Shown: positions 25,641 to 33,643 of the stretch, piece after piece
How the letters are laid out: each line of letters begins with the position of its first letter
Numbering within the stretch: the first letter of the stretch is position 1
Source of the DNA: Oecophyllibacter saccharovorans
GTDB lineage: Bacteria > Pseudomonadota > Alphaproteobacteria > Acetobacterales > Acetobacteraceae
Length of the DNA: 64,000 nt
Direction: 5' to 3'
Assembly: GCF_006542375.1 (NCBI RefSeq)
Contig: NZ_CP038143.1
Span: 496,001 to 560,000 of the forward strand
Made by a program: the position numbers and the translations under genes
The notes under the pieces: model-generated
The model's input: the letters and a program-made list of their open reading frames with translations, nothing else
Told to the model about the DNA's origin: nothing
The model's database searches: none

Positions 25641-27547
25641 TGGCGCCGACCACCCCGATGGCTGGCACGGCAACACCGGCAGGGCCGACCCCGCCGCAGA
25701 CAGCACGGCTGAAAGAGCGGGACGAAAGCCCCGTTCTGCTTCAGCCCGGTAGCCGGGAATACACCTATCTGCCCTGGAAACGGCTGTGGGCGCTGCTCTG
25801 GGCACCCGCACCGGGACGGATGGGGCATACAATCCGCCTTACGGTCACCAGCATCGTGGCCATCATGATCGGCGAGATCTGGCATATCCCCGCTTCAGAA
25901 CTGACGCCGATCATCATTCTCGCCCTCTGGGCACCCGACCGGGTAACCAATGTCATCATCGGCACTTCGGTCTTCTGCCTTTTCAGCGTGATGCTGGTGC
26001 TGGTCTATGTGGCCGTGCTTCTCAGCATCAACAATTACTTCCTGACCCTGTTCGTCAACCTGGTCTTCACCTTCATCTTCTTCTACCTCGGCTCAGCCAC
26101 AAAACTGGGCCTGCTCAGCATCATGAGCGGGCTGAGTTTCTGTTTCTTTCTCCTCATGCTGGACCAGGTCCCCATCAGTGACCTGATCTCGCGCGCCCTG
26201 CTTTATTCCTGGCTGGAAACCGCCATTACCGGGGCCACCATGGTTGCCATGGCCCTGCTCATCGCCCCTTCTCCCCTCCAGCTCACGCTCGGCCAGATCA
26301 GCGCCCGCCTGAAGACCTGCGCCGGGCTGCTCCGCGCCCCTGAAGATCCCACCCTTCAGGAAAAAGCACGCGATTTCCTCCTCGTCGGCGTAACGCCCAT
26401 GCTGACAGGCCTGGGAATGGCCAAGCTGGAGAAGCTCTGGCGCCCGATTGTGCTCAACCGCGCACGCCAGGGGGTATTGAACAGCTTCGCGCTGCTTGCC
26501 CTCACCACCCGCTTCGCCCGCGAAGAGTCCTTTCACGACGCACCTCTGGATGAACGCCTGCGCTGCGCCGGGATCTTCGAGACCCTGGCTGACCTGCTCG
26601 ACCGCAACGCCTTGCCGGATCCCGTTCCCGAGGCCGGTTTCCATTCCCCCGATCTGCAGAAACTGAATGCCCTCCTGCAGGTTCTCTGTGCGCCTTCCTC
26701 AGAAACGCTGCCCTCCCCTCCAAAAAGCAGGTTCTTCCTGCCAGGGGCCTTTGAAACCCCCAACCACATACGCTTTGCCATCAAGGGCACGCTTTCAGTC
26801 CTGCTCAGCATCCTCATCTACAAGGGCCTGAACTGGAACGGCATACACACCTGCGTCATCACGTGCTTCGTGGTGGCGCTGCCGACGATGGGCGAGATCA
26901 TTGCCAAGCAGCGCCTGCGCATCATCGGGGCTGTCATCGGCTGCACCCTGGCAGGACTGGCCACAGCCTTTCTCATCCCGCATTTCATCAATGTCGCCCA
27001 GCTTATCCTCATGCTAGGACTGGGCATTCTCGCCGGCGGCTGGATAAAATGCGGCAATGAAAGAATCGCCTATGCCGGGTTGCAGATCGTGCTGGCTTCG
27101 TATCTTTCCGACCTGACAGCCTTCAAGCCACCGACCGACCTGAGTGTGCCGCTCGATCGCGTCATCGGCATTCTGATCGGACTGGCCATCACCTATGTCG
27201 CCTTCACGCGCTTCTGGCCGCAAAGTGCCGGGCAGAAACTGCCAGGCCTGTTCAGAAAACTGCAGACCCAGCTGCATGCCGCAACCCTCGCCCCGACCCC
27301 ATTGCTGCGTTATGCCGCAACCGCCAAAGTGACGGAAACCATCAGTTCGACGGAACGCACGCTGGAATACAACATGCTTGAACCTGTCCCTTATTGTCCC
27401 ACTCCGTCGCAACTGCGCACTTACCGTACCCTCCTGTTGCAGGCAGGAGAACTGGCAGGGGATATCCTGATCGCGCCGGACTATCCGGCTGAACTTGGCG
27501 CGGCTGCCGCACTTTTCGAGCGCCTGACTGACGGTCTTGCCCCATGA
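25640..27547 (+). CDS. FUSC-family exporter subunit, MdtO-like (second of two)
   Basis: A 635-residue paralogue of the preceding gene product. The N-terminal core GEIWHIPASELTPIIILALW and the later GLNWNGIHTCVITCFVVALP match the upstream protein closely. The ATG overlaps the upstream TGA; a longer frame from 25577 has no ribosome binding site. It adds a Pro/Thr-rich N-terminal tail of about 45 residues. The stop overlaps the next gene (ATGA). Two different FUSC chains in one operon suggest a hetero-oligomeric pump or a recent duplication. Confidence 0.88.
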   Translation: MAPTTPMAGTATPAGPTPPQTARLKERDESPVLLQPGSREYTYLPWKRLWALLWAPAPGRMGHTIRLTVTSIVAIMIGEIWHIPASELTPIIILALWAPDRVTNVIIGTSVFCLFSVMLVLVYVAVLLSINNYFLTLFVNLVFTFIFFYLGSATKLGLLSIMSGLSFCFFLLMLDQVPISDLISRALLYSWLETAITGATMVAMALLIAPSPLQLTLGQISARLKTCAGLLRAPEDPTLQEKARDFLLVGVTPMLTGLGMAKLEKLWRPIVLNRARQGVLNSFALLALTTRFAREESFHDAPLDERLRCAGIFETLADLLDRNALPDPVPEAGFHSPDLQKLNALLQVLCAPSSETLPSPPKSRFFLPGAFETPNHIRFAIKGTLSVLLSILIYKGLNWNGIHTCVITCFVVALPTMGEIIAKQRLRIIGAVIGCTLAGLATAFLIPHFINVAQLILMLGLGILAGGWIKCGNERIAYAGLQIVLASYLSDLTAFKPPTDLSVPLDRVIGILIGLAITYVAFTRFWPQSAGQKLPGLFRKLQTQLHAATLAPTPLLRYAATAKVTETISSTERTLEYNMLEPVPYCPTPSQLRTYRTLLLQAGELAGDILIAPDYPAELGAAAALFERLTDGLAP

Positions 27548-29262
27548 AGGCGCGGCATCTTTGCGGTTTACCGGCCCTTCTGCCTGCCTTCCTGCTGGCA
27601 GGCTGTGCCACAAGCGCCCTGCGGGATGCCCCTGCCAGCCCTGACCGGCCCTGGCAGATGCATGTGGATGCCAAGGGACGCCTCGCCCTCGATGGCCCTT
27701 CTGAGGGCTCTTCTGACAACAGGGGGATGCAGAAACCTCTCACCCTGCCATCCGGCTACCGCCTCCCTTCTGCCAGGCTTCCTGCCATGCGGACGCCGCT
27801 CATCCCTCATGCCGATCATGCCTATTCCCTGCCTGAGCTGATCGACATCGCCCAGACCACCAATCCGGAAACACGCGTCGCCTGGAACACGGCCCGCAAC
27901 GTGGCCCTGGCCAGCGGCATTTCCGAAAGCATCTATCTGCCCCAACTCGCCGCCTCGGTGGTCGGCGGATACAGTCACATGAAGCGCACCAAGCAGAACA
28001 TGGCGTTTTCCAACGGACGCATGGGCGTCAACAATGACGGGGAGCTCCAGTCCATCGCCATGACCTGGCTGCTTTTTGATTTCGGCAAGAAACAGGCCGT
28101 CCAGAAAGCCGTTCGCCTTGAAACACTGGCCAGTGACATCGGCTTCACCGGCGCGCATCAGAAAGTGATCTACAACGTCACTCTCGCCTATTACCTCTAC
28201 GCCGCAGCACAGGAACACATCCAGCTGATTGCCCGCGCGCTTGACAATGCCCGCGCCATCGCCCAGGCGGCCAAAGCAAACCTGCAGCATGGGCAGGCCA
28301 GCGCCATTGACGTAGCCCAGGCCGAGCAGGAAGTGGCCCAGATGCAGCTGCGCAAGATCCAGGCGGAAGGGGCAACACAGAACCTGTATATCGGCCTGCT
28401 GAACGCCATGGGGCTGCCGCCCACCACGCAGATCACCCTCAGCCTCTCGGAAGGGCACAGCCCGACCCGGGCCGATATCCGCCTGACCGAGCACATGGTG
28501 GAAGAAGCGGTTGCACGCCGGCCGGATGTGCAGGCCGCCTATGCCCTGGCCCGCTCGGCTGAAAGCAGGATCGAAGCAGCGCGGGCAGAATTCCGCCCCA
28601 AGATCTTTCTCTCCGGCAATGCGACCTACAGCGTAGGCCAGCTGGGGCTGACAGGTCTGCCCGGCATCGGCCCCAACAGCTCGCCCAGCCTCAATATCGG
28701 CAACAGCAATTTCAGCGGACTGATTTTGGGGGGGATCACTGTTCCCATTTACGATGGTGGCATGCGCCTTGCCCAGTTGCGCCAGGCCCAGAACAATGCC
28801 GACAGTGCGCGCGAAAAACTCCGGATGACACGTGACAATTCAGTGCGTGAGATCGTCGTCGCGCAAAATGGCCTGACGACCGGACAAAGCGCGTTCGAGG
28901 CCGCCACCGCCCTCGAACGGACAGCGCGCACCGGCTACAACGCCGCCTTGACCGCCTATCGCTCCGGAGAAGGGACAGTAACCCGCCTGCTGGAAATGCA
29001 GAACGGCCTGTTCAACGCCACGATGAGCCGGTCAGACAGCTATTATGCCACCCTCGCCGCAGCTGCCACCCTCGCCTTTGCCACCGGCTCTCTGGGTGAC
29101 GCGCAGGCTGTCACCGCCGCAACCGCCCCTGCTGAAACACCGGCAGGTCTGTCCATGCCGCCAGGCGCAATGCCGTCACCTCTTGCGCCCCCGGCTACCG
29201 GAGCGGTCGGGACAGTCCCCGGCCTGGCTTTCCCACCCACGCCTGAAGCTGTCTCTCCCTGA
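27544..29262 (+). CDS. Outer-membrane efflux lipoprotein, TolC/MdtP-like
   Basis: A 572-residue outer-membrane channel. The lipoprotein signal ends LLAGC with Cys21 as the lipidation site. Two OEP repeats follow, with coiled-coil parts such as AIAQAAKANLQHGQASAIDV and the GGITVPIYDGGMRLAQLRQA strand typical of the second repeat. The C-terminal 60 residues are low-complexity Ala/Pro/Gly. It is the last gene of the ytcA-mdtNOP-like operon and is followed by a terminator facing degP. Confidence 0.9.
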   Translation: MKARHLCGLPALLPAFLLAGCATSALRDAPASPDRPWQMHVDAKGRLALDGPSEGSSDNRGMQKPLTLPSGYRLPSARLPAMRTPLIPHADHAYSLPELIDIAQTTNPETRVAWNTARNVALASGISESIYLPQLAASVVGGYSHMKRTKQNMAFSNGRMGVNNDGELQSIAMTWLLFDFGKKQAVQKAVRLETLASDIGFTGAHQKVIYNVTLAYYLYAAAQEHIQLIARALDNARAIAQAAKANLQHGQASAIDVAQAEQEVAQMQLRKIQAEGATQNLYIGLLNAMGLPPTTQITLSLSEGHSPTRADIRLTEHMVEEAVARRPDVQAAYALARSAESRIEAARAEFRPKIFLSGNATYSVGQLGLTGLPGIGPNSSPSLNIGNSNFSGLILGGITVPIYDGGMRLAQLRQAQNNADSAREKLRMTRDNSVREIVVAQNGLTTGQSAFEAATALERTARTGYNAALTAYRSGEGTVTRLLEMQNGLFNATMSRSDSYYATLAAAATLAFATGSLGDAQAVTAATAPAETPAGLSMPPGAMPSPLAPPATGAVGTVPGLAFPPTPEAVSP

Positions 29263-29301
29263 ATGCTGCAGGGTTGAAACATTGTAAGAGCGAACCAGAA
29301 A

Positions 29302-29334
29302 AAAAGCGCCCTGCCCAAAAGGCAGAACGCTTTT
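29302..29334. terminator. Bidirectional terminator between mdtP-like and degP-like genes
   Basis: A hairpin with arms AAAAGCG-C-CCTGCC and GGCAG-A-ACGCTTTT around CAAAA. It is flanked by A-runs on the left and T-runs on the right, so it can act in both directions between these convergent genes. Confidence 0.75.
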
Positions 29335-29399
29335 CTCTCAGAAAGACTTGAAACTGCCTTTCTGAAACAGGGCTGCAGAGAAGCCGTTACCGACCAGCC

Positions 29400-31058
29400 T
29401 CACTCATCACCCATATCCGCATTGCTGTCAGGAGAGACAGCAACGAAAAGCTGCTGGCCGTCACGCAGGATGCGCAGGAGAGGCGGCTGATGGGCACTCA
29501 TGGCCTTCTGCACCAGCGTGACCACAGCTTTGGGCGTGGGCGTCGCCTGGGGACCGACGCCGACAATCACATCCCCCGGACGGATACCCGCATGCTCGGC
29601 AGGGCTGTCAGGGGCGACACCTGCCACCACGGCGCCCTGCACGTTTTCATCCAACCCCAGCTCCTGACGGACGCGCGGCGTCAGCGAGGACAGCGACACA
29701 CCGACCCGACCGGGCTTGGTATCGGCCGCATCAGCGTTCTGGTCCGGGCTGCGGGCGCTCAGATTGGCCGTCACGAACTCGATGTTCTGCTTCTTGCCAT
29801 CACGCAGCACTTCAACAGTGGCCTTGGTGCCCGGCGCCAGCTCCGTCACGTGCACGGCCAGATCATGGCCGCTGAGAACAGGGTGACCGTTAAGGGCCAG
29901 AATGACGTCACCACTCTTCAGACCCGCCTTTTCAGCTGGGCTGCCACGGCCTACTGAAGCCACCAGCGCGCCATGCGGCGGCGCACCCGGTCCGGCCAGG
30001 GGCAGATGCAGGGCCTGCGCCATGACAGGGGAAATGTCCTGCACCTCAACACCCATGGAGCCGCGCACCACGTGACCGTTCTTGCGGAGCTGGGCCACCA
30101 CGGCCTTGACCGTGTCAGACGGAATGGCAAAGCCGATGCCGATCGAGCCACCGCCATTGGCGGACATGATCATGGAGTTCACCCCGATGACCTTGCCATT
30201 GAGGGTAATCAGCGGACCGCCGGAATTGCCCTGGTTGATGGGCGCATCCACCTGGATGAAGTCATTATAGGCGCCTGAATGCAGGTCACGCCCCATGGCG
30301 GAAATGATGCCGGCCGTCACGGTGCCGCCAAGACCGAAGGGATTGCCCACAGCGACAACCCACTGGCCGGGCTGGGCATCATCGGAATTGCCGAGATCCA
30401 CATAAGGAAGCGGTTTGGAGACCTTGACGTGCAACAGGGCAAGATCCGTTTTGGGATCGGTGCCGACAATGCGCGCAGGCAGGCTCGTGCCGTCATCAAG
30501 CTTGACCATGACGCGGGTCGCGCCTTTGACAACGTGATTGTTGGTGACGATGTAGCCATCCGGTGAAATCAGGAAGCCCGAGCCACGCGCCTCGATCAGG
30601 CGGTTGGAAGGCTGCGGGGCGGACTGAAAGGGAAAGGGCATGAAGGGGAAGGGAAACCCCATGCCGCCGCCCATGCCCATCCCGTTGCCAGGGCCCATGG
30701 GGGCGGAACCGGACGGGCCTTCCTGGACGTCATCTTCCTTGATACGCGCGCTGATGGAAACAACAGCAGGCTTCACCTTGTGCACGATCTGCACGAAATC
30801 AGGCAGGCCCTGGCATTTGCAGGGAGCGCCGGAGGTTGTGGTGGAAACCGTGCTCTGCGGGTTGATCGGCGCTGTCTTGGCAGCCCCGCTATCGGTCCCA
30901 GCAGCCGGATCAGCCAGAGCCGGGAGAGGACGCAGCCCCGCACCGATCAGCGGAACAGCTGTCAGCAGGGCAAGTGAGAAGCGCATGGAATGCCTGACAG
31001 GCATCCTGCGGAAAGAAAAAACATCACGGAAGAGAGGAAAACGGGAAGGCGAGGTCAT
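29400..31058 (-). CDS. degP: Periplasmic serine protease, DegP/HtrA (Do) family
   Basis: 552 residues from ATG 31058, which has AGGAT 7 bases upstream; ATGs at 31004 and 30986 are possible and would give a shorter signal peptide. The catalytic triad is visible as NNHVVKG (His), TDLALLHV (Asp) and QGNSGGPL (Ser). Two PDZ domains follow, around GALVASVGRGSPAEKAGLKS and GAVVAGVAPDSPAEHAGIRP. A Gly/Met/Pro-rich loop (PGNGMGMGGGMGFPFPFMPF) sits in the LA-loop region before the triad. It acts in envelope protein quality control. It lies 250 bases downstream of tadA on the same strand. Confidence 0.93.
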   Translation of the reverse strand: MTSPSRFPLFRDVFSFRRMPVRHSMRFSLALLTAVPLIGAGLRPLPALADPAAGTDSGAAKTAPINPQSTVSTTTSGAPCKCQGLPDFVQIVHKVKPAVVSISARIKEDDVQEGPSGSAPMGPGNGMGMGGGMGFPFPFMPFPFQSAPQPSNRLIEARGSGFLISPDGYIVTNNHVVKGATRVMVKLDDGTSLPARIVGTDPKTDLALLHVKVSKPLPYVDLGNSDDAQPGQWVVAVGNPFGLGGTVTAGIISAMGRDLHSGAYNDFIQVDAPINQGNSGGPLITLNGKVIGVNSMIMSANGGGSIGIGFAIPSDTVKAVVAQLRKNGHVVRGSMGVEVQDISPVMAQALHLPLAGPGAPPHGALVASVGRGSPAEKAGLKSGDVILALNGHPVLSGHDLAVHVTELAPGTKATVEVLRDGKKQNIEFVTANLSARSPDQNADAADTKPGRVGVSLSSLTPRVRQELGLDENVQGAVVAGVAPDSPAEHAGIRPGDVIVGVGPQATPTPKAVVTLVQKAMSAHQPPLLRILRDGQQLFVAVSPDSNADMGDE

Positions 31059-31308
31059 CTCAACGATCCTGACAATAATACAATGGCGACGTGAACAATA
31101 AAAACCGGAATATTCAAGACACGTCTGGAACTGTTCTTTATTCAGTCCACACAGCCCTTCACCCGTCTTGCATTTCTCCTGACGGAAACGCGCCTTGACC
31201 AGATGAAGCAGCTCTGCATTCTGAAGACTTGAATGGAGATATGGCGTCACCGGAAAAATCTTCAACGGAAGCAAAGCTAAAACATCCGTAACGGACTGGA
31301 AAAGTCCT

Positions 31309-31842
31309 CTATGGATTTCTGCGATTTTCTGCCAACGGCAGAGACCTGAGACCACGAAAAAACGCCTGCAGGAGCGCGCCGCTCTCCCTTTCGTTCATGC
31401 CACTGATGATTTCCTGCGGTCGGTGCAGGCAACCTGGCTGGCGGAAGAGCTGCGCGCCATGGTCCACCCCGCCTCCCTTGGGATCATAAGCGCCGTAAAC
31501 CAGGCGACGGATGCGAAAATGCCCCAGCGCGGCCGCGCACATGGCACAGGGCTCCAGCGTCACCACCAGCGTGCAGCCTTCCAGGCGTGCGCTGCCAATC
31601 TTCCGCGCAGCCCGTCGCAGGGCCAGAATCTCGGCATGGGCAGAGGCGTCAAGGTCTCGCTCGACCCGGTTGGCAGCGCGCGCCAGCAGGCACCCTTCGG
31701 CATCCAGCACCACCGCGCCGACCGGCACTTCGCCGCAACGCGCAGCCTGTGCCGCTTCCTCCAGCGCCATTGCCATAGCTTCGGAAGGACTGAGAGGGCC
31801 CCCGGCATGGCGTCTTTCCTCCAGGGCTGGGTGCTTCTCCAA
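31309..31842 (-). CDS. tadA: tRNA adenosine-34 deaminase TadA
   Basis: A 177-residue deaminase that makes inosine at the wobble position of tRNA-Arg(ACG). Zinc and catalytic motifs: SAHAEILALR (His and the proton-shuttle Glu) and TLEPCAMCAAAL (two Cys). The start is taken as TTG 31842, preceded by GGAGAG at 5 bases; ATG 31776 would remove the first helix (MALEEAAQAARCGEVPVGAV), which is part of the fold. It diverges from the pseudouridine synthase gene. Essential in most bacteria. Confidence 0.92.
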   Translation of the reverse strand: MEKHPALEERRHAGGPLSPSEAMAMALEEAAQAARCGEVPVGAVVLDAEGCLLARAANRVERDLDASAHAEILALRRAARKIGSARLEGCTLVVTLEPCAMCAAALGHFRIRRLVYGAYDPKGGGVDHGAQLFRQPGCLHRPQEIISGMNERESGALLQAFFRGLRSLPLAENRRNP

Positions 31843-31935
31843 GATGTCTCTCCGTTTAATTCCGTGCAGGCTGTTGCAGAAAACAGACTGCGGGAAAGGT
31901 TTGCAGCCATTCAACGGGCGGTCTATGTCGGAAAG

Positions 31936-32787
31936 ATGAAAAACGCGCCTTCTCCTCCTGCCCGTTCCAACTCCTCAGACCCACAGCCGGACCCCGCTTC
32001 CGCGCCCGTCATGGGGCCTCTGCTGCCCGCCGAGGAAGCCGCACAGCGCGGCGAGCGGATCGCCAAGTTTCTCGCCCGCTGCGGGGTGGCGAGCCGACGT
32101 GATGTTGAGCGCATGATTGATGAAGGCCGCATCGTGGTGAACGGCCACCGGGTCACCCACCCCGCCACTTTCGTGCTGCCCACTGACCGCGTCCTGGTCA
32201 ATGGCAAACCCGTCGAGCCGCCCCAGCGTACCCGGCTGTGGCGCTACCACAAACCCTGCGGCCTGGTCACCACCCATCACGACCCGCAGGACCGCCCGAC
32301 AGTATTCGATTCCCTGCCGCCCGGACTGCCACGTGTGATCAGCGTGGGACGCCTCGACCTCAATTCCGAGGGCCTGCTGCTCCTCACCAATGACGGCAGC
32401 CTTGCACGCGAGCTGGAACTGCCAGCGCGCAAATGGATCCGGCGCTACCGGGTACGTGTCTTCGGCGAGGTGGACCAAAAGCGGCTGGCGGACCTGGCCG
32501 GGGGATCGCGTTTTGAAGGCGTGGAATACGGACCGATCGAGGCGGTCGTTGATTCGCAGCGCGGCGACAACTCCTGGCTGACCGTCAGCCTGCGCGAGGG
32601 CAAGAACCGCGAAATCCGGCGCGTGATGATGGGGTTGAACCTGCATGTCAGCCGGCTGCTGCGCCTCTCTTACGGCCCCTTCCAGCTCGGCAACCTCAAG
32701 CCGGGCGAACTGGAGGAAGTGCCGGGCAAGGTGATTGCCGAGCAGATCCCTGCCCTCAAGGAGGCCATGCGCCACAAAAAACGCTGA
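31936..32787 (+). CDS. rluB: RsuA/RluB-family rRNA pseudouridine synthase
   Basis: A 283-residue enzyme. After a Pro/Ser-rich N-terminus, an S4 RNA-binding domain (RIAKFLARCGVASRRDVERM, residues about 42-90) leads to the catalytic domain with VGRLDLNSEGLLLLTNDGSL carrying the catalytic Asp and EGKNREIRRVMM. The family modifies 23S U2605 (RluB) or 16S U516 (RsuA); length and S4 type favour RluB but do not settle it. ATG 31936 is the first ATG past the tadA promoter region. rsmD follows 81 bases later. Confidence 0.88.
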   Translation: MKNAPSPPARSNSSDPQPDPASAPVMGPLLPAEEAAQRGERIAKFLARCGVASRRDVERMIDEGRIVVNGHRVTHPATFVLPTDRVLVNGKPVEPPQRTRLWRYHKPCGLVTTHHDPQDRPTVFDSLPPGLPRVISVGRLDLNSEGLLLLTNDGSLARELELPARKWIRRYRVRVFGEVDQKRLADLAGGSRFEGVEYGPIEAVVDSQRGDNSWLTVSLREGKNREIRRVMMGLNLHVSRLLRLSYGPFQLGNLKPGELEEVPGKVIAEQIPALKEAMRHKKR

Positions 32788-32868
32788 ACAGGGTTTGGCA
32801 GCACAGGCTTTCCAGCCAGCAGCCATGGGCCCCTTCCCATGATTTTTACCTGATGAAAGAGGCCCGCA

Positions 32869-33450
32869 ATGCGCATTATCGGCGGCAGTGAAAAAGGACG
32901 CAGGCTGAGTGTGCCGAAAGGCGATCGCACCAGACCCACTGCCGACCGCACGCGCCAGGCGCTGTTCGACATGCTGATCCATGCGCCCTGGTTCGGGCGT
33001 GAGAAGCTCGAACAGGCCCTGGTCCTTGATGGCTTTGCCGGCACAGGCGCGCTGGGGCTAGAAGCGCTTTCACGCGGCGCCCCCCGTGCCGTCTTCATGG
33101 AGAAAAGCCGCCCAGGCCTTGCCGTTCTGTGGGACAATATCCGCAGCTGCCACATGGAAGAGCGCGTCCGCGTTCTCCCCTGCGACACGACACGTCCGCC
33201 ACGGGCCCGCGAGACAGCGCAGCTCGTTTTTCTGGACCCGCCCTACGGGCGTGACCTGGTCAGAAAAGGCGCGCGTGCCCTCAGCCATATGGACTGGATC
33301 AGCCCCCAATCCGTCATCGTTGCCGAAACGGAAAACACGCCTGAAGGTTTCCAGCTTCCAGGGGCCGAGCTGCTGGCCGCCCGTCCTTCCGGCGCAGCGC
33401 TGCTGACGGTCTGGACGCAATACCGGCCAGAGGGTCAAACAGGCCCCTGA
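32869..33450 (+). CDS. rsmD: RsmD: 16S rRNA (guanine-966-N2)-methyltransferase
   Basis: A 193-residue SAM-dependent enzyme. It begins MRIIGGSEKGRRLSVPKGDR followed by TRPTADRTRQALFDML, the RsmD signature. The SAM site includes LDGFAGTGALGLEALSRGA and the catalytic LDPPYG. It modifies G966 near the P-site late in 30S assembly. It lies between the pseudouridine synthase and ftsK, all on the plus strand; 193 bases with a TATAAT-like box near 33532 precede ftsK. Confidence 0.95.
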   Translation: MRIIGGSEKGRRLSVPKGDRTRPTADRTRQALFDMLIHAPWFGREKLEQALVLDGFAGTGALGLEALSRGAPRAVFMEKSRPGLAVLWDNIRSCHMEERVRVLPCDTTRPPRARETAQLVFLDPPYGRDLVRKGARALSHMDWISPQSVIVAETENTPEGFQLPGAELLAARPSGAALLTVWTQYRPEGQTGP

Positions 33451-33643
33451 CCCCTTCCTGCCAGCTTCCGCACACGGCAGAATCATGCATAGCCGCATCA
33501 TGGCGGGTTATCATTCTGCCCCGCAGCTTATAATATCGCTTTTCACAATATTTCCAGCCGGTCTCCGCACCGGCACCCTGACAGCTTTCCTGCTCCGCTT
33601 GAACGCGTAAAGGCAGAACTCCCGATAAGGAATAGAGGCCGCC

